A DNA stretch of 64,000 nucleotides from Anoxybacillus mongoliensis (GCF_014201515.1 NZ_JACHEQ010000001.1:124001-188000); one strand, 5' to 3'; counted from the first letter of the stretch, positions 42,793-51,704 are shown. A program made the numbers and translations. Notes: generated by a model from the sequence alone, not told the origin.

Positions 42793-43035
42793 CTATAAAA
42801 ATTCTCCTCCTTGCCGAAACATGCGGGCGAACTGTTTTTCTTTTTTCGCAAAAAACGCTTCCGCATCGCTCATGTTTGCTTGAAACTGTTGAAATAGCGC
42901 CCCATTTATTTTTTCAAGTTTGTTTAGCGTCATCTCCATCTCTTTTCCCCATGCGTCAAACGCCTTCATGAACGCATCGTGTTTTTGATGTTTTGCGCGC
43001 GCATACGATTGCAGTTCTTTTTCCAATCGATCCAT
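42793..43035 (-). CDS. small coiled-coil protein of unknown function
   Basis: 80 aa, almost wholly helical with heptad-like leucines and many Lys, Glu and Gln (KELQSYARAKHQKHDAFMKA). No signal peptide or membrane segment. GGGGGG lies 8 nt before the ATG. Its place between yjcZ and a thioredoxin gene suggests a sporulation function, but no family was recognised. Confidence 0.65.
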   Translation of the reverse strand: MDRLEKELQSYARAKHQKHDAFMKAFDAWGKEMEMTLNKLEKINGALFQQFQANMSDAEAFFAKKEKQFARMFRQGGEFL

Positions 43036-43121
43036 CGTTTTTCCCCCCTTGCTTTTTCATACGTAAAAAACGAAAACATGTGCTAAAATAAAAGACGAAA
43101 TCAAAAGAAAGGACGTGTCAT

Positions 43122-43442
43122 ATGGAACGACTACAAGACGCACAACAATTTAAACAAGCGATCGCCTCAAGCACACCCGTTGTCGTTAAATTTTTTACAA
43201 CATGGTGTCCCGATTGCGTACGAATGGATCAATTTATGGGTGAAGTCATTGCCGCTTACCCGCAATTCACATGGTATGACATCAATCGCGACGATGTGCC
43301 AGACATCGCCGAAACGTACAACGTTATGGGCATTCCGAGTTTGCTTGTATTCCAAAACGGCGAAAAAATCGCCCACTTACATAGCGCCAATGCAAAAACA
43401 CGCGAACAAGTCGAGGAGTTTCTTCAAACGATTAAAGGCTGA
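43122..43442 (+). CDS. thioredoxin-family protein
   Basis: 106 aa, thioredoxin length. The active site is FFTTWCPDCVRMDQF, so CPDC rather than the canonical CGPC; cis-Pro lies in VMGIPSLLVF. YtpP/YdbP-type thioredoxin-like proteins of bacilli share the CPDC motif. The Asp raises acidity in the loop and probably gives a different redox potential. It likely reduces disulfides in the cytosol. AAAGGA precedes the ATG. Confidence 0.88.
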   Translation: MERLQDAQQFKQAIASSTPVVVKFFTTWCPDCVRMDQFMGEVIAAYPQFTWYDINRDDVPDIAETYNVMGIPSLLVFQNGEKIAHLHSANAKTREQVEEFLQTIKG

Positions 43443-43463
43443 CAAATGATGTCAGCCCCTCTT
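43437..43463. terminator. terminator after the thioredoxin-like gene
   Basis: GGCTGACA (43437-43444), loop, TGTCAGCC (43450-43457) form an 8-bp perfect stem; CCTCTTT follows. Confidence 0.7.
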
Positions 43464-43981
43464 TATCGAATCTCCACTTTTCCTGTATATTTTATTCTTT
43501 CTAATACAGTAAACAACCGTGAATAACAGTCTTGAATCGTTTTTTCATTTTTGATGTTGTTGTATAGCCCAAAACCAACATACGTATCTTTGTAAAATCC
43601 AACAAGATAATCGCCCGATTTCATATCATGCGCATGCTCATAGCTGAGGTCGCCATCCACAAACGCTAAATATACTTTTTGGGAATCAACAAAAACAAAC
43701 GGAACAGAAGATTGTAAATAAATATCGGCATACGGTTTTTCAGCTGCCTCTTTCAAATGTTCCTTCATAATAAGCACGCCATCAAATTGTCCAAATTTTT
43801 TTTGTAAAATATCTTCCAAAGATAACGGTATAAATGACACATTCGTCTCTCGAACATCTGGTGCTTTTCCAACAACACCGATCTTTAATTCACTCCCTGT
43901 ATACAAAGGAGAATGAAAGTTCATTTCTTGACGACAACCGAACAAAATGAGTACAACGATAAAAAAAATACATTTTTTCAT
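43463..43981 (-). CDS. lipoprotein of unknown function
   Basis: 172 aa from ATG 43981 (MKKCIFFIVV), with a weak AGTGGA site. The lipobox is LILFGC at ~12-17, so the mature protein would be anchored by Cys17. The rest is mixed alpha/beta with FVFVDSQKVYLAFVDGDLSYE. No family was recognised. It is more AT-rich than the thioredoxin gene and lies just outside the composite mobile unit. Confidence 0.6.
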   Translation of the reverse strand: MKKCIFFIVVLILFGCRQEMNFHSPLYTGSELKIGVVGKAPDVRETNVSFIPLSLEDILQKKFGQFDGVLIMKEHLKEAAEKPYADIYLQSSVPFVFVDSQKVYLAFVDGDLSYEHAHDMKSGDYLVGFYKDTYVGFGLYNNIKNEKTIQDCYSRLFTVLERIKYTGKVEIR

Positions 43982-44048
43982 AGTTTCCACTTGAAAATAT
44001 TATTCCCCTTGTCTAAACGTTTAACTACAATTCTTTACTTTTTGATAA

Positions 44049-44056
44049 AATTTTTT
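44049..44056. repeat. left 8-bp target-site duplication
   Basis: AATTTTTT directly left of the outer IS end at 44057. The same eight bases follow the outer right end at 48154. Confidence 0.6.
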
Positions 44057-44396
44057 GGTTCATCACCAAAAGATGTACTTGCACCTGTCATGAAAGTATG
44101 TTAGCTGTTTCTAGCCGAACCCGCAGTGCAAAACGCTGGATATTTCGGTATCCGTATCCCCGACGTTTCATCAGCTTGATCTTGTTATTCGTTCCCTCCA
44201 TCTTCCCATTCGAATAATGGGATAAAATGCACGATATCATTTCGTCTGTTCGTTTGACGAGTGATTTTGCGATGGCACGAACAACGGAACAAGGACAAAA
44301 CAAATACCGATGAATCCAAGCCTTCAAGCGTCGTTTCGCCTGTTGCTCATCTTTGCTTTTGAACACATAGCGAACATGTTGGAGCGATTGGTAAAA
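44057..44396 (-). mobile_element. truncated ISL3-type element (transposase 3' end)
   Basis: These 340 bp are practically identical to 46824-47163. They include the left inverted repeat and the last ~100 codons of the transposase (44088-44396, ending in RRGYGYRNIQRFALRVRLET and a TGA). Identity stops abruptly after GGTAAAA at 44396. Confidence 0.9.
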
Positions 44397-44429
44397 TTAA
44401 AGCCAAACATAAACGTTTTAGCATTTATA

Positions 44430-44876
44430 TTATTTTGAATCGTTGTTTATCGGGTTAAATATCTCGAAATATACTTCTTCTTTTCCGTTTACAACAGCTA
44501 TTAAAATAGGACGTTCTTGCTTTTCGGCAGGAAGATAAACTTCAGTTCCAACAGGTAGCTTTGTTGCCATTCCTTGTTCAAAAGGTTCTCCTTTTTTATA
44601 AGTTAAGTGAATATCAAAAAGCTTCTCCCCAGTTTTTATATTGGAGTTATCCATTTGTTCTATGTGCTTTGCATTCATATAAATAGAGTCGCCATGTGCA
44701 AGTATATCAGCATTTTTGTTTTCCTTTAAAATTTCTGTAGCCTTTTCCTGCATTTCTTTATAAAACTGATTCATTTGATTTGCTCCCTGTTCCTTTGGGT
44801 TTGTTTGTTGTCCTGAGCAACCTACTAGAGATAAAAGTAAAAATGATAAACAAATAACGACTTTTAACGTTTTCAT
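44430..44876 (-). CDS. lipoprotein, cargo of the composite unit
   Basis: 148 aa from ATG 44876 (MKTLKVVICL), with AAAGGGGG 9 nt upstream. Lipobox LSLVGC, with predicted lipid attachment at ~20. The mature part is polar and helical at first (NQMNQFYKEMQEKATEILKE), then beta-rich. No family was recognised. Codon use is AT-rich, unlike the chromosomal neighbours. It lies downstream of the secreted caspase-like gene but is separated from it by a hairpin. Confidence 0.65.
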   Translation of the reverse strand: MKTLKVVICLSFLLLSLVGCSGQQTNPKEQGANQMNQFYKEMQEKATEILKENKNADILAHGDSIYMNAKHIEQMDNSNIKTGEKLFDIHLTYKKGEPFEQGMATKLPVGTEVYLPAEKQERPILIAVVNGKEEVYFEIFNPINNDSK

Positions 44877-44974
44877 GTAATCCATCCCCCTTTGACCTAT
44901 CTTAATATTATACAATTTACAATTTAATTGGTGTAAATTGCGAAAATTATATACAATTATAAACTTGTTATAAC

Positions 44975-45006
44975 AAAAGACAATGGAGAATTTCCCTTGT
45001 CTTTTG
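44975..45006 (-). terminator. terminator after the secreted caspase-like gene
   Basis: On the minus strand CAAAAGACAAGGG and a partner ending TTGTCTTTTG form a ~10-bp stem followed by TTATAAC. Confidence 0.5.
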
Positions 45007-45012
45007 GACCTA

Positions 45013-46728
45013 TTATTCCTCATTAATTGACTCTTGGATTCGGTTTTCTAGCTCCTTTTCATATTTTTCTTTATATTCAGGAGAAAATGCTTCTTCTGGA
45101 ACAATATATGTTTCATTTTCTGTTAGCATTTTTGCGCCATTTAAGTGTTCACCTGTGAGTGCATCAATATAAATTGCATTCGTTTCATTAACACTTAACT
45201 TATATGCAGGTCTTAATTCATCTTTTTCTAATCCTAAACCAATTGGAGATGAAAAATAAACAATTTCTGCCTTTGTAAAATCAATATTTCCATCAAATTT
45301 AAAGTGACTATTCGCTTTTTCCTTTGCTGTTTCCATAGCTTTTTCAAGTTTTTTCACTGAAAGGTTCTTTACTTTTATTTTTTGTGTAACTTCTTTAACG
45401 TTCCGTTTATAGAAGTTAACTCCATTTTTATCATAACCAACAACGATTGCCTCTGCTGCTTCTCCATCTAAATATGTTCCATTGAGACTTTGAACAAATA
45501 CAACAGTATAACCTACAATTACATCATTTTCTAAATCATCTTGTTCAACCATTGGTAGGAAATGCTTTAATTTGAGATCTGAACGCAAACCGCCGTTTTT
45601 CTCGATAAAAGCATTTATATCTTTTAATACTTCATCACTTGATTTAGTAATTGGATCGAATTCGATTTGTCGACTATACACAAATGAGTTGTCATTATAT
45701 ACTTCAAGTGTGCCACTTTGACTACTATAAACTTTTGATTTATTTTCTTTATAATTAAATTCCGTATAATTTTCACCTAATAGATTTGATTGAATCATTT
45801 TTAAGTTAATTTTTTCAGGTTTCACTTTAAATTTTACTCTGTACTCATTATTTAGTTCATCTAATTCCTCTTGTGTGGTAGGTGTTGTTAATTCATCGCC
45901 CGTTTTTAAATAACTACTAATATTTTCTGTTGTGTAATAACCAATAATAGAGTTAGGACCAGTTCCTTTCCAACGGTAAACGTCGCTTGTACCTGTTACA
46001 TCTGCCGTAGCTCCGCTTCCAACATTATGCAAGTAATCATATATGTTATTGTTGTGGCCAATAATTGCCCAATCGTATTCAGAATATGTGCGATTTGCAT
46101 GCATCCAAGCAGAAAATAAAGTATATGCACTATATCCATTTACCCCAAGCGCTCTATTAAAAAAGTTGTCAATGATTTTGGTATCTGTATAATCGTTTGA
46201 AACACCATGATAACCAAAAATATGATGAAGACCATTTGCAAGTTGTTTACCCCAGTATACTTGATCCAAAGCTTCGCAAGCAGCAAAAATCATCCATTCT
46301 GCATCTTCATTTGAAGCGCGGTCAGTACCTTTGATATCGCCACCAACTTGATACCAATTAGCAAAGTCCCTTAGTCCAGTCTCTACATATCTGTATGATA
46401 GCGCTAAATTTCCACTAGAACCTCCATGACCTGTAAAATACAGAATATCGGATTCATTTCCATACTTTGTGAAATCAGTATAATAAACAGCTGAATCGTA
46501 CCATTGAGCTGTCCTTGTCCAATTTTTTTCACTTAAGCGATCACGAAATTTATAAGCATCACCATTATCTAAGTCGCTTAAAGAACTTGAGACATAGGAT
46601 CCAACACCTAACACTGTATATTCTAGTGCTGCTTCAGCTGAAAGTGGGACAAGATTTAACCCTAAAGCACCTGCCATTGCAACTAACAACGACTTTTTAC
46701 CCAAGTTTTTCTTCATTTTTTTTAACAT
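45013..46728 (-). CDS. secreted caspase-fold-like protein (DUF6345-type) with PepSY-like C-terminus
   Basis: 571 aa. The signal peptide spans ~1-33 (KKSLLVAMAGALGLNLVPLS, cut near AEA). Residues ~35-230 hold ILYFTGHGGSSGN (His101) and MIFAACEAL (Cys151). A His-Gly after a hydrophobic strand and an Ala-Cys after the next one is the clan CD (caspase/gingipain/CHAT) catalytic layout. The end, ~330-560, resembles YcdB/PepSY-type repeats (TAKEKANSHFKFDGN, YIDALTGEHL). The gene is AT-rich and lies in the composite mobile unit. Proteolysis is inferred from the dyad only. Other such proteins are listed as DUF6345. Confidence 0.65.
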   Translation of the reverse strand: MLKKMKKNLGKKSLLVAMAGALGLNLVPLSAEAALEYTVLGVGSYVSSSLSDLDNGDAYKFRDRLSEKNWTRTAQWYDSAVYYTDFTKYGNESDILYFTGHGGSSGNLALSYRYVETGLRDFANWYQVGGDIKGTDRASNEDAEWMIFAACEALDQVYWGKQLANGLHHIFGYHGVSNDYTDTKIIDNFFNRALGVNGYSAYTLFSAWMHANRTYSEYDWAIIGHNNNIYDYLHNVGSGATADVTGTSDVYRWKGTGPNSIIGYYTTENISSYLKTGDELTTPTTQEELDELNNEYRVKFKVKPEKINLKMIQSNLLGENYTEFNYKENKSKVYSSQSGTLEVYNDNSFVYSRQIEFDPITKSSDEVLKDINAFIEKNGGLRSDLKLKHFLPMVEQDDLENDVIVGYTVVFVQSLNGTYLDGEAAEAIVVGYDKNGVNFYKRNVKEVTQKIKVKNLSVKKLEKAMETAKEKANSHFKFDGNIDFTKAEIVYFSSPIGLGLEKDELRPAYKLSVNETNAIYIDALTGEHLNGAKMLTENETYIVPEEAFSPEYKEKYEKELENRIQESINEE

Positions 46729-46823
46729 TTCGGAGCTACCCCCCCAATTTTTTTATTCCGAATTTATTATATTATGTTATTTTTTGGTTAATCACCATAA
46801 CTTGGGGTTGTTAATATAAAAAT

Positions 46824-48154
46824 GGTTCATCACCAAAAGATGTACTTGCACCTGTCATGAAAGTATGTTAGCTGTTTCTAGCCGAACCCGCAGTGCAAAA
46901 CGCTGGATATTTCGGTATCCGTATCCCCGACGTTTCATCAGCTTGATCTTGTTATTCGTTCCCTCCATCTTCCCATTCGAATAATGGGATAAAATGCACG
47001 ATATCATTTCGTCTGTTCGTTTGACGAGTGATTTTGCGATGGCACGAACAACGGAACAAGGACAAAACAAATACCGATGAATCCAAGCCTTCAAGCGTCG
47101 TTTCGCCTGTTGCTCATCTTTGCTTTTGAACACATAGCGAACATGTTGGAGCGATTGGTAAAAAGACTTTAAGTCACCACTTTCATTACACCATTCTCGT
47201 ATGATTTGACGTTCTTCCTCTGTTAATTTCTCTGGGCATTGGCTCAATAAACGACAAACGTAGCGAACATTTCCGTGTTTCTTGCCCCCTTTGCCCAAAT
47301 ATTTGTGACATCGTTCTAACGCATCGGTAAACAGCTGAATGACATGGAAATAGTCGACCACATGTGTCGCCTCTAGGCAAACCCGTTGAATCGCTTTTTT
47401 CATCGCTGGAGCCAAATCACCCACGACATACTGAACGGAACGAGACACATGAGCCAATGCACGCCCAATGGCTTCCTCGTTCTTTCCTGCTTCCATGGCA
47501 TACACTTCTCCCGTTTCGGCATCCATGATCGCCACTCCATAGTCATGCCCTTTTCGAAACGCAAACTCATCGACACAAACCGCCTTTGGTTGGATATCAT
47601 TCGATAGGAAGGAGCATGGGTATAAAACCAGCGTTCAACGGTCGTGTAAGGCAGCTTGAGCATACAAGCCACGTCCTGAATGGATGTTCCGATGCAAGAT
47701 TGCGCGACCCATCGCTGAAACGCATCCGTCGCCACACTTCGCGGAGAGATGGCTGGATACGACGTGCTGAACGTCACGCCGCACGTACGACAACGTCTGC
47801 GCTCGATAGAAAGTTCGATCCAAAAAATCTCGATTCGCTGTGCATAGCCATGCATCCATTGCTTCTTTTTTGACTGTCATTTTCATCGTGCGCTTCAAGC
47901 AGACAGGACATAACGGGCATTGTTCGGGTAGAGAAAGTTCGAAAATCCAACGTTCCCCTTCTTTTCGCACCTTTTGAATCAAAACATCTGGTCAATCGAT
48001 GAGTTCTTTGATAAACTGAGAGTACATGCGAATTTTCCTCCATGGTTTGGTTTGGTCACCTTTACCATACAGGAAAATTCGCATTTTTTGTACCCTCTAT
48101 TTTCTCTATGCACACCTATCTTAAATGATCAAGTACAACTTGTGGTGAAGAACC
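46824..48154 (-). mobile_element. ISL3-type insertion sequence, full length, inactivated
   Basis: 1331 bp between inverted repeats 46824-46848 and 48130-48154. It holds one transposase gene with zinc-ribbon (CPLCPVC), HTH and DDE parts as in the ISL3 family. The transposase carries a nonsense codon and two frameshifts. The left flank does not match the right flank, so this copy alone has no target duplication. Confidence 0.85.
46855..48027 (-). pseudogene. ISL3-family transposase, broken
   Basis: The intact gene would start at ATG 48027 (GGAGGAAAA upstream, MYSQFIKELID) and encode about 390 aa. Lesions: TGA at 47994-47992 where a Leu codon is expected; one extra base in an A-run at 47866-47871 (CPVCLKRTMKM is frame 1, HGYAQRIEIFWIEL the shifted frame); and a compensating shift near 47610, after which VCVDEFAFRKGHDYGVAI restores frame 1. 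DDE region pieces such as VVGDLAPAMKKAI and VVDYFHVIQLF, and the end KLMKRRGYGYRNIQRF, are intact. It cannot make a full protein without frameshifting. Confidence 0.85.
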
Positions 48155-48162
48155 AATTTTTT
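48155..48162. repeat. right 8-bp target-site duplication
   Basis: AATTTTTT directly after the outer right IS end; identical to 44049-44056. Confidence 0.6.
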
Positions 48163-48266
48163 CTTTGTTCCTTTGTCTAACATTGTATATTTTAGAAATA
48201 TTTTTTACAATATTTGAGTATGCAAAAAATCCAGATGGAGAGGGGATCATGTATTTACCTAAAAAA

Positions 48267-48305
48267 CAAAAATACCGCCCCTATGCCTATTCGCATGAGA
48301 GCGGT
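48267..48305 (-). terminator. terminator of the spoVA-type operon
   Basis: ACCGCCCCT (48274-48282) and AGAGCGGT (48298-48305) pair imperfectly, with an A-run on the plus strand giving the T tail for minus-strand transcription. Confidence 0.5.
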
Positions 48306-48314
48306 GTTTATCTT

Positions 48315-49172
48315 TCACATAAGAAACGGCTGCAGTTTTTGAATAAGCTGCTGCATTTGTTTCGCTTGTTGTTCGTACATTTGTTTCGCTTCTGCATCGT
48401 TTGTTTGTAAGGAGAACAGCTCGAAATCGGCTTCTGCTTTTTTCATTGATGCAAGCAATAGTTGCTTTTGTTGCGGCTCTGGTAGTTGAATGCGGTCGTC
48501 GTATAGATCGACGGTCAATTGGCCGTACGAATCGACTTGAGCTAAAAAGACGTTTTCAACGGCGACACCCATTTGGTCGAGTTGCTTCTTTAACCAGCCG
48601 CGGTTTAGACGGGCTGTCGCAAGCGGTTCATCTAAAATTTCACCGTCCATAATGACGGTTTGCGGTTCTTTTTCCTCTGGAACGTACTTTTGCACATCCC
48701 CAATCGTGAGCGGCTGTTTGTCGCGTTTTAATAAAATGCTTAAGTCGCCGTTTGCTTCGAGCGTCGCAAATTCGACATCCGCGACGCGAAAGACATCTTT
48801 TTTCCGCAACTGTTCAAGCAATTCATCTATAGTATATTTTTCTTTTTTCAAATTGTCTTCTAAAATTTTTCCGTTTTTAATAAAAACGGTGGAATTGCCT
48901 TCAACGAAATCGCGAAATTTTTTACTTCGTAACGAAATGATCGAAATGGCGACAGGAAAAAGCGACCAAATTAAAATGCTCGTTATCCCTTCCGTTAACC
49001 GAATATCTAAATCCATTGACATCGAGCCAGCAATATCCCCGATCGTAATGCCGACGATATATTCGAAAAATGACAGCTTTGACAACTGTTTTTTTCCTAA
49101 CAATTTCGTAATGATGAACAGTCCGATTAAAATGCAAATTGAGCGAATCGCAACTTCTAACCATGCTGGCAT
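48315..49172 (-). CDS. DUF421 membrane protein with DUF1657-like tail (YetF-like)
   Basis: 285 aa. Three membrane helices at the start with LLGKKQLSKLSFFEYIVGITIGDIAG, then the soluble DUF421 domain (FVEGNSTVFIKNGKILEDNL). The last ~50 residues (LLASMKKAEADFELFSLQTN) match the neighbouring DUF1657 proteins, so this is a DUF421-DUF1657 fusion. It is the last gene of an operon with the spoVA2mob composition. In B. subtilis strains and Geobacillus this operon is linked to very high spore heat resistance. The protein is likely in the spore inner membrane. Confidence 0.88.
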   Translation of the reverse strand: MPAWLEVAIRSICILIGLFIITKLLGKKQLSKLSFFEYIVGITIGDIAGSMSMDLDIRLTEGITSILIWSLFPVAISIISLRSKKFRDFVEGNSTVFIKNGKILEDNLKKEKYTIDELLEQLRKKDVFRVADVEFATLEANGDLSILLKRDKQPLTIGDVQKYVPEEKEPQTVIMDGEILDEPLATARLNRGWLKKQLDQMGVAVENVFLAQVDSYGQLTVDLYDDRIQLPEPQQKQLLLASMKKAEADFELFSLQTNDAEAKQMYEQQAKQMQQLIQKLQPFLM

Positions 49173-49174
49173 AC

Positions 49175-49381
49175 CTACATCCCCTTATATTGCGGCTCTT
49201 CGCGTTCAAGCGTCGAGATGCGCCCTTTGAGCGCCGCAATCATTTGTTCTGTTTCAAGCATCGCTTCATGAAATGCCCGTTGCGCTTCCTCGTTTGTCGA
49301 AGTGAGCGCTAATTGCTGTAACGTCGCATGAATGGCCTTCATGTTCGCTAAACTTTGTTTTACTTGTGAACCGATCGTCAT
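49175..49381 (-). CDS. DUF1657 protein, second copy of the operon
   Basis: 68 aa, helical, MTIGSQVKQSLANMKAIHATL. Same family as the first gene of the operon (51763-51966) and the tail of the DUF421 protein. Its stop is 2 nt before the DUF421 start. Function unknown; a scaffold role in the SpoVA-like complex is possible. Confidence 0.85.
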   Translation of the reverse strand: MTIGSQVKQSLANMKAIHATLQQLALTSTNEEAQRAFHEAMLETEQMIAALKGRISTLEREEPQYKGM

Positions 49382-49387
49382 CTTCCT

Positions 49388-49744
49388 CTATCCTTTCGGT
49401 TTAAATAATAATGCTCCGATAAAACCGAACACGATCGCTGCCGAAATGCCGGCGCTCGTCACTTCAAACATCCCTGTTAATACCCCAACGATGCCGTGTT
49501 TTTCTGCTTCTTGCATCGCCCCATGCACGAGCGCGTTGCCGAAACTTGTAATCGGAATCGTTGCCCCAGCACCGGCAAAATCGATGAGCGGCTCGTACAA
49601 TCCAAATCCGTCTAAAATCGCACCAGCAACAACGAGCGCGCTTAACGTATGCGCAGGTGTAAGTTTAAATACATCAAACATCACTTGTCCGATGACACAA
49701 ATAAGCCCGCCGACGACAAAAGCCCAAAAAAACATCGCCATCAT
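49388..49744 (-). CDS. spoVAE: stage V sporulation protein AE-type (SpoVAEb)
   Basis: 118 aa with three or four membrane helices and the SpoVAEb segments [15 protein letters not shown] and [20 protein letters not shown]. The start overlaps the spoVAD stop as ATGA. With SpoVAC and SpoVAD it forms an inner-membrane channel for dipicolinic acid uptake during sporulation and release at germination. Confidence 0.92.
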   Translation of the reverse strand: MMAMFFWAFVVGGLICVIGQVMFDVFKLTPAHTLSALVVAGAILDGFGLYEPLIDFAGAGATIPITSFGNALVHGAMQEAEKHGIVGVLTGMFEVTSAGISAAIVFGFIGALLFKPKG

Positions 49745-50757
49745 AAATGATCGCCTCCATGTTCAATCGCTACCGCATGCGCGATGCACGGAATCGTTTC
49801 GCCTTGTTGAAACGTAAGCGGCGATAAAAGCGCCCCTGTTGCGACGACGAGCATGCGTTTGATTTCTCCACGCTTCATCCGATTCAACAAATGTCCATAT
49901 ACAACGGTCGCGGAACATCCTGCGCCGCTTCCCCCCGACAACACCGGTTGCCCTTCGCGGTAAATGATTAATCCGCAATCTTGATACTGTTCTTCTTCAA
50001 GCTCCATCCCATTTTTTCGCAATAAATCAAGCGACACCGCACGACCGATTTTTCCTAAATCGCCTGTCACAATTACGTCGTAATACGACGCATCCATTTG
50101 CATATCGCGTAAATGGGCTTCAATCGTATCGACTGCCGCTGGCGCCATCGCTCCGCCCATATTAAACGGATCGGTCAAGCCCATATCAACGACGCGACCA
50201 ATCGTTGCAGCTGTAATGCGCGGGCCGTCTCCTTCGCTCCCGACGAGCGCCACGCCTGCTCCTGTCACCGTCCATTGCGCTGTCGGCGGCTTTTGCCCTC
50301 CGTATTCGGTCGGATAGCGAAACTGTTTTTCGACCGCTGCATTATGGCTTGCCGCTCCTGTCAATATGTACTTCGCCCCGCCGTAATTGACGATAAACGC
50401 GCTTAGTGCTAGCGCCTCCATCGACGTTGAACATGCGCCAAATACGCCGAGATACGGGGTGCTAAGCGTGCGCGCCGCAAAGCTTGAAGGGGTCATTTGA
50501 TTCATTAAATCGCCACAAATAATAAACTGCACTTGTTCCTTTTCGATGCGCGCCTTTTTCATCGCTTGAAAAAACGCTTCTTCAAACAACACTTTATGCG
50601 CTTTTTCATACGAATCTTCTCCGAGCCAAAGGTCTTCATGCAGCAAGTCAAAATCATCAGCAATGTTTCCGTTCGCCTCAAACGGTCCGCCGACTGTCGC
50701 GGTGGCGACGATGACTGGACGGTTTTCAAATACCCACGTACGATGACCTTTCATCAT
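49741..50757 (-). CDS. spoVAD: stage V sporulation protein AD
   Basis: 338 aa from ATG 50757, which overlaps the spoVAC stop (ATGA) and follows GGGTGG. Thiolase-like fold with [17 protein letters not shown] (Cys at the thiolase position), [16 protein letters not shown] and [14 protein letters not shown], all typical of SpoVAD, which binds dipicolinic acid on the inner membrane. Confidence 0.93.
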   Translation of the reverse strand: MMKGHRTWVFENRPVIVATATVGGPFEANGNIADDFDLLHEDLWLGEDSYEKAHKVLFEEAFFQAMKKARIEKEQVQFIICGDLMNQMTPSSFAARTLSTPYLGVFGACSTSMEALALSAFIVNYGGAKYILTGAASHNAAVEKQFRYPTEYGGQKPPTAQWTVTGAGVALVGSEGDGPRITAATIGRVVDMGLTDPFNMGGAMAPAAVDTIEAHLRDMQMDASYYDVIVTGDLGKIGRAVSLDLLRKNGMELEEEQYQDCGLIIYREGQPVLSGGSGAGCSATVVYGHLLNRMKRGEIKRMLVVATGALLSPLTFQQGETIPCIAHAVAIEHGGDHL

Positions 50758-51239
50758 CCGAGTCCACCCCATTTGATCGCAATCGTTTTAATGAGCGCCA
50801 CGACAAAGGCAGAAAACGTACCGAATAAAATAACCGAACCTGCTAGTTTAAACATATTTCCACCAACGCCAAGCACAAACCCTTCCGTCCGATGTTCAAT
50901 CGCAGCCGAAATGACGGCATTTCCAAATCCGGTGACGGGTACCGCGCTCCCTGCCCCTGCAAATTGCGCCAATCGGTCATATACGCCAAACCCCGTTAAC
51001 AACATCGCGATAAATACCATCGTCGCCACCGTTGGATTACCGACTGTTTTTTCCGTAAAGTCGAAAAAGTACATGTAAAAATAGGAAATGGCTTGACCAA
51101 TCGCGCAAATGAATCCACCGACAAAAAAAGCACGCACGCAATTTTTCAACACTGGACGCTTCGTTTCACGCGCTTGTTCAAACTGATGATATTCTTGTTG
51201 AACAGGCGTCAAATGTTTCCGCTTTTCGTTCGCCATCAT
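50754..51239 (-). CDS. spoVAC: stage V sporulation protein AC
   Basis: 161 aa with about four membrane helices. The SpoVAC signatures are present: an N-terminal LTPVQQEYHQFEQARETKRPVLKN, then FFVGGFICAIGQAIS and AGAGSAVPVTGFGNAVISAAIEHRTEG. SpoVAC forms the mechanosensitive pore of the channel. GAGGTGAG precedes the ATG pair. Confidence 0.92.
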   Translation of the reverse strand: MMANEKRKHLTPVQQEYHQFEQARETKRPVLKNCVRAFFVGGFICAIGQAISYFYMYFFDFTEKTVGNPTVATMVFIAMLLTGFGVYDRLAQFAGAGSAVPVTGFGNAVISAAIEHRTEGFVLGVGGNMFKLAGSVILFGTFSAFVVALIKTIAIKWGGLG

Positions 51240-51248
51240 CTCACCTCA

Positions 51249-51704
51249 CTACGTTTGTTCTTCGCTTAATTTTTGAATCACTGTTATTTCTTTTTCGATT
51301 TCTTTTTCACTTATGTTTTTCGTTTCGATTTTTTCTTTTAACGCTTTCGTTTTCCAAAAAATTTTTAAATCGTGCGATGCGATCACTTTTTCGCGAAATT
51401 GTTCATTCAGCGCTTTGCCTACCTCTTTTTCAATTTGTTTCATGCGAAAACGATGCAAATGTTTCACTTGATACGCGACAAGCAGTCGTCCGTTTGCTTG
51501 AACAGCAACAGCATCTTTCACATCTTCGCGTGCCTTTAACATCTCTACTGCTTTTTCGGCATGTTGTTGGTCGCTTCGTTTCGCGCTTCCATCATGGCTG
51601 ACGTTTGTGATGTTTTCTTGTTGAAGCGATTGTTGTTGTTCTTTCTGTTCATGCGCACAACTCATCAGTAAAAAAACGAGAATGAGTACAAACCATTTTT
51701 TCAT
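51249..51704 (-). CDS. YhcN/YlaJ-family spore lipoprotein
   Basis: 151 aa from ATG 51704 with AAAGGTGA upstream. Lipobox LLMSC (Cys at ~16), then a Gln/Ser-rich linker. A YhcN-like domain follows with AVEMLKAREDVKDAVAVQANGRLLVAYQVKH. These lipoproteins sit in the spore inner membrane. Its second place in the operon is the one seen in spoVA2mob operons. Confidence 0.88.
   Translation of the reverse strand: MKKWFVLILVFLLMSCAHEQKEQQQSLQQENITNVSHDGSAKRSDQQHAEKAVEMLKAREDVKDAVAVQANGRLLVAYQVKHLHRFRMKQIEKEVGKALNEQFREKVIASHDLKIFWKTKALKEKIETKNISEKEIEKEITVIQKLSEEQT

Larger units (their letters stand above)
44057..48154. mobile_element. composite-transposon-like unit with ISL3-type ends
   Basis: 4098 bp. 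The left border is the intact left inverted repeat of a truncated IS copy. The right border is the right inverted repeat of a full-length copy in the same orientation. The two outer 25-nt repeats (left begins GGTTCATCACCA, right inverted begins GGTTCTTCACCA) match at 22 of 25 positions. The same 8 bp lie on both outer sides, whereas the inner left end of the full copy has a different flank (ATAAAAAT). Cargo: a lipoprotein gene and a secreted caspase-like protein gene, both AT-rich. The unit may have moved as one, or may have formed by rearrangement inside one insertion. Confidence 0.65.
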
